A DNA stretch of 64,000 nt. Origin: Sistotremastrum niveocremeum HHB9708. Its lineage: Eukaryota > Basidiomycota > Agaricomycetes > Sistotremastrales > Sistotremastraceae. The translations under genes and the position numbers were made by a program. Where the stretch lies: contig KV419434.1 of assembly GCA_001630475.1 (NCBI GenBank), forward strand, positions 257,953-321,952, written 5' to 3'. Positions 60,933 to 64,000 of the stretch are shown here, piece by piece. Positions within the stretch are counted from its first letter, which is position 1. Every line of letters starts with the position of its first letter. The notes under the pieces were generated by a model. That model saw only the letters and a program-made list of their open reading frames with translations. It did not search any database and was not told the DNA's origin.

Positions 60933-61712
60933 TAAGGTTCAGCACGGGCTACGGCCATCCGGCTATCCCTGGGGGATTATCCGTGTGACAGGATATCCGC
61001 GTGACAGGATAGCCGTGACAGGGCCCATCCGAGGATCGAGGATCGAGGGCCTGGATTTTCGAGGATATCCGGATATATATTAATATATTTATTATTTTAT
61101 ATATTATTTTACATTATATATATTATTATTTTAATCATTTATATATACATTTTCGATTATATATATTATATTATTTTATTTTTTCGGACCTCACCACAGC
61201 CTGCAGCCTTCATCCAGCCCTACATCCAGCCATCCATCAGCCAATCCATCCCCAATCCATCTATTTCCGCCCCTAGTAGTCTTCTCATAGTGTTTAGACA
61301 GTGTCTTGAGGTTGTTGAGGGAGGTCGTCGATGAGGAAGGGGGTGGATTCGTCGTCTGAGGCCGGTCGGTGGTGTTGGAGAGAGGCTGGGGACGAACAGC
61401 TGAGTTCGAAAACAAACCGCGCGTTGTTCGTTGATCGAGTTTGATCAAGTTTGATCACGATCGGATCGCGGGAACACATATGTAAATAGTGAAAATAATA
61501 TATATATTAATATATATCAAAACAAATAATATTAATATTAATATATATTAAAACAAATAATATATATATTAATATCCTAGGATGATCCGGATAATCTCGG
61601 ATATCCCCGAAAATCTCGGATATCCCCGCCATTTTATCCGAGGATGGGGGATGGGCCTCCGAAAATTTCCGGGGATATCCGTATCCGAGGATATAGCCCG
61701 TGCCGAACCTTA
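60933..61712. mobile_element. Non-autonomous hAT-like element (MITE), 780 bp
   Basis: The ends are TAAGGTTCAGCACGGGCTA and TAGCCCGTGCCGAACCTTA, imperfect terminal inverted repeats of 19 bp, flanked by an 8-bp duplication ACCTGACC. An 8-bp target duplication is the hallmark of the hAT superfamily. Both sides just inside the ends carry repeated GGATATCC-type subterminal motifs. The core is AT-rich (about 61,075-61,185 and 61,491-61,575), with a short non-AT patch between that has no transposase domain. Copy A, aligned across the site, lacks it, so it inserted after or independently of that duplication. Confidence 0.8.
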
Positions 61713-61720
61713 ACCTGACC
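61713..61720. repeat. Target site duplication, right (ACCTGACC)
   Basis: Second copy of ACCTGACC, immediately after the right terminal repeat. Confidence 0.75.
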
Positions 61721-63892
61721 TGTATGATCTCAGATTATCCGACCGATTGGCATGTACTCCTGAACAAGATAGCTATGTCTCACCTTCGAATGCATGAGCG
61801 CGAACTGGGCACTGAAGCAAAACGATCCTGACCTTTTCCGGCGCGTCAATTCGTCACAGCTTTCCCCACATCGGAGACATTCCACGTGACGAAATATCGG
61901 AAAAACGGACCGCAAAGTAAGAAGCTCTCTGCTCCTGGTGCATGGGCGTTGATCTCTTCCAATAAGGAAACAAGGAAACAGACGCGTTGCTTCCGATCCG
62001 AACCCGAAGCAGGCGAAACGGAACATTCATTAAAGCACAGCAAACCACAGGAAGACTCAATCCCTTCTTTTCGACCCTGAACATCCACGATATGAAGGAT
62101 TCGCAGAGCGTCTTCCAGTGAACGCTCGTTTTGTTGAACTCGGAAGAAACGGAATAAATTCATGTGCAAATCTAGAGTCATCAAGCTTCCTGGGAAATTT
62201 CTGAGCACGGAGATGGTCTGTCGCCGTGGTGGCTCTATGGTCCTTATATTGTGCCATCTTTCTATAGCGGTCGTTCATTCGCACTGGGGGCCGAGTCAGC
62301 TGTTTTTGTAGGCATCGACGTCGGAGAATTCGTTTAGTGTAGAAGTCGATCAGAGCCGATTTCTGGCATGCCTGAAGTCTAGTACGAGCTGGGAGATGAG
62401 AGGAAATCGATACTTCCAAATCAAACGAGAATTCAATCGGAATAATCTGCTAAGAGCATAAATGGCCCTAGCGATGATCTCACAGTTGACCTGATTTACA
62501 CGGCCGCATTCCCAGTCCGAAATTATCTGACATTTCATGATCACAGATGAGGTTCACTTTGCGTAAGGTTCAAACGAACAAAGTCGATGAGATCGGGTCA
62601 AAATGTGTATTCTGAAGCTTGCGATCCGATTTCATTAGAGCAAGAGAAATTCGACAGGAAAGGCTAATAAAATGGATATGGTGGTGGCTGTCATTCGGCT
62701 TCAACGAACACCACGTTTTTATTGGACAAGGCCAAGTCCTCGATGTTGGGCCCCACATCCAATTCTTCCGGGAGTGCCTCGTTGCCAGGGTTGCAAAGAC
62801 GCGAGGCACGGCATGAGAGGAGAAGCATCAGCCAGCTGGTGCTACAGCGTCGTAACGACGATGCCGGAGTAGACTGACCGCTTCGTGATCTTGAATCTAC
62901 ACATGTCAGAAAACTGATTCCTCGAGAAAGGAATTGACCATGCGGTGCGCCAGGGAAACTGAGGACGATAGAACCAAACAAAACGATCCCATATCCAAGC
63001 TCGCTAGAAGTTTCGGGTTCGGAATATTGGTGCTTCGTGATAAGCCAGATCTAGACAAGTTGGTTCAAGGAAAAATATAGAAGTAATCGGGAGTCCCTGA
63101 ATGAGGGTTTATAAAGCGTAAGGGTTATCTTTGACGTGTGAAGTGCGAGAAAATCAAGTGAACGGCGTCTATTAAATTGTGGAATGACCAGACACAGTCC
63201 AAGTCGTATGGGAGCCAGACAGATGAAGAGTAACAAGTGAACACTGACGATGAATGGATACGCTTCGCGTGAATATCGAAGATGGAGACAGCGCCACGAA
63301 ACGATTGGTCCCTCGCAAGGCCCATCCCGATCGACTTTCAAACACATTCCTCGGCATTTATCAATGGCGTCAATAAGTCATCGTATAGACATTCGCATCG
63401 AATATGTCGGCATGATTCGATACGAGATGTCCTAGGTGATTAGCGAGAGTTGAATGACTTGCGTCTCAGAGATCCAGAGCGTTAACAATAGCAGTTCCAG
63501 AAGGGTCGGCAGGGCATGCAGGCATTGAGCGCTGTGGGGCGAGGTGGAGCGTTGATCAAAGGAGAGAATGGGGGTTCGAATTCAATGGCTTGATCTCATC
63601 GTTTGAGATGGGTTCATATGTCTAAATTCACACAGTATTAGTCATTCATCAGTCGACAGAAAGAGAGCGTGCCCCTCCGTCATGGCCAATGCTTTCTCCG
63701 AACAAGCTCACTTTCCTCGAAATGAATCGATACTCACCTTGAATAGATCCGTTAGCCAGCCACATTATTAGCTTCAGAGGAGGATGTCGAGAAAAGAAAC
63801 AATGAAAATCGTCTGAAAGAAATGAAGGTCTCCTGCATGACCGATTGAGGCCGCTCAAGTTTCAGGGGGAAAGTCATAATGCACCCATCACC

Positions 63893-64000
63893 TTAGGTTA
63901 GGTTAGCGGTTAGGTTAGCGGTTAGCTCTTAGGTTAGGTTAGGTTAGGTTAGCGGTTAGGTTAGCGGTTAGGTTAGCGGTTAGGTTAGCGGTTAGGTTAG
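63893..64000 (+). repeat. Telomere-like repeat, TTAGG mixed with TTAGCGG
   Basis: From 63,893 to the window edge the sequence is built of TTAGG and TTAGCGG units, mostly as TTAGGTTAGCGG, with one TTAGCTC variant and a short run of plain TTAGG. The G-rich strand reads 5' to 3' toward the right, the orientation expected at a right chromosome end. Because the window stops here, I cannot tell a true terminus from an interstitial tract. Confidence 0.75.

Larger units (their letters stand above)
58600..63880 (-). repeat. Inverted duplication, subtelomeric copy (B)
   Basis: Reverse complement of copy A (20,400-24,501), with the same anchors listed there. It starts inside the P450 gene and ends about 10 bp before the telomere-like repeat. 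It is longer than copy A mainly because of the 780-bp hAT-like insertion. Apart from the P450, no gene is supported inside it. Confidence 0.75.

Noticed and set aside
59130-63880. Telomere-linked helicase gene
   Set aside because: Such genes are common at fungal chromosome ends, but no helicase motif was seen in this block.

Overview
This window is genomic DNA from a filamentous basidiomycete, most likely an agaricomycete mushroom-forming fungus. The evidence is split genes with many 50-60 bp GT-AG introns, plus families typical of that group: a Plavaka-type transposase, a DUF6532 protein, a lineage-specific HNH nuclease protein, a TKL-like kinase with an HGD catalytic loop, an F-box protein and a Zn2Cys6 activator. 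I cannot name the species. The right edge (63,893-64,000) is a TTAGG/TTAGCGG repeat with its G-rich strand running outward, so the window probably ends at or near a right-hand telomere. No virus, CRISPR array, rRNA or convincing tRNA was seen.

Layout. 1-2,077: Plavaka transposase (minus), cut by the window edge. 3,898-7,790: a divergent pair, a proline-rich hypothetical protein (minus) and a DUF6532 protein (plus). 9,075-15,518: a run of lineage-specific genes, all minus: an F-box protein, a conserved orphan family protein, an unassigned frame and an HNH-nuclease protein. 15,812-18,697: a protein kinase (plus) converging on a small coiled-coil protein (minus) that may be XRCC4/XLF/PAXX-like. 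19,190-25,870: a duplicated segment with two C2H2 zinc-finger paralogues flanking a block that ends in a truncated cytochrome P450. 25,900-33,400: gene-poor, one F-box relic. 33,409-34,979: nucleotide-sugar/TPT-family transporter. 34,980-47,793: about 13 kb with no gene I can support. 47,794-50,921: Zn2Cys6 transcription factor. 51,700-55,650: weak frames only. 55,657-59,127: a conserved hypothetical gene (plus) converging on a complete cytochrome P450 (minus). 59,130-64,000: subtelomeric block, a non-autonomous hAT-like element, telomere-like repeat.

The main structural point is a large imperfect inverted duplication. About 20,400-24,500 (internal) matches the reverse complement of about 58,600-63,880 (next to the telomere-like repeat). 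The subtelomeric copy carries the complete P450 gene and a 780-bp hAT-like insertion with an 8-bp target duplication. The internal copy lacks the insertion and keeps only a fragment of the P450. A separate direct duplication produced the two C2H2 genes with their promoters and 3' flanks, on either side of the internal copy.

The genes do not form one pathway. The window reads as ordinary chromosomal genes passing into a rearranged, gene-poor subtelomere. Exon boundaries were read by eye from splice signals and frame continuity. CDS ends are firmer than internal junctions, and no database search was possible.
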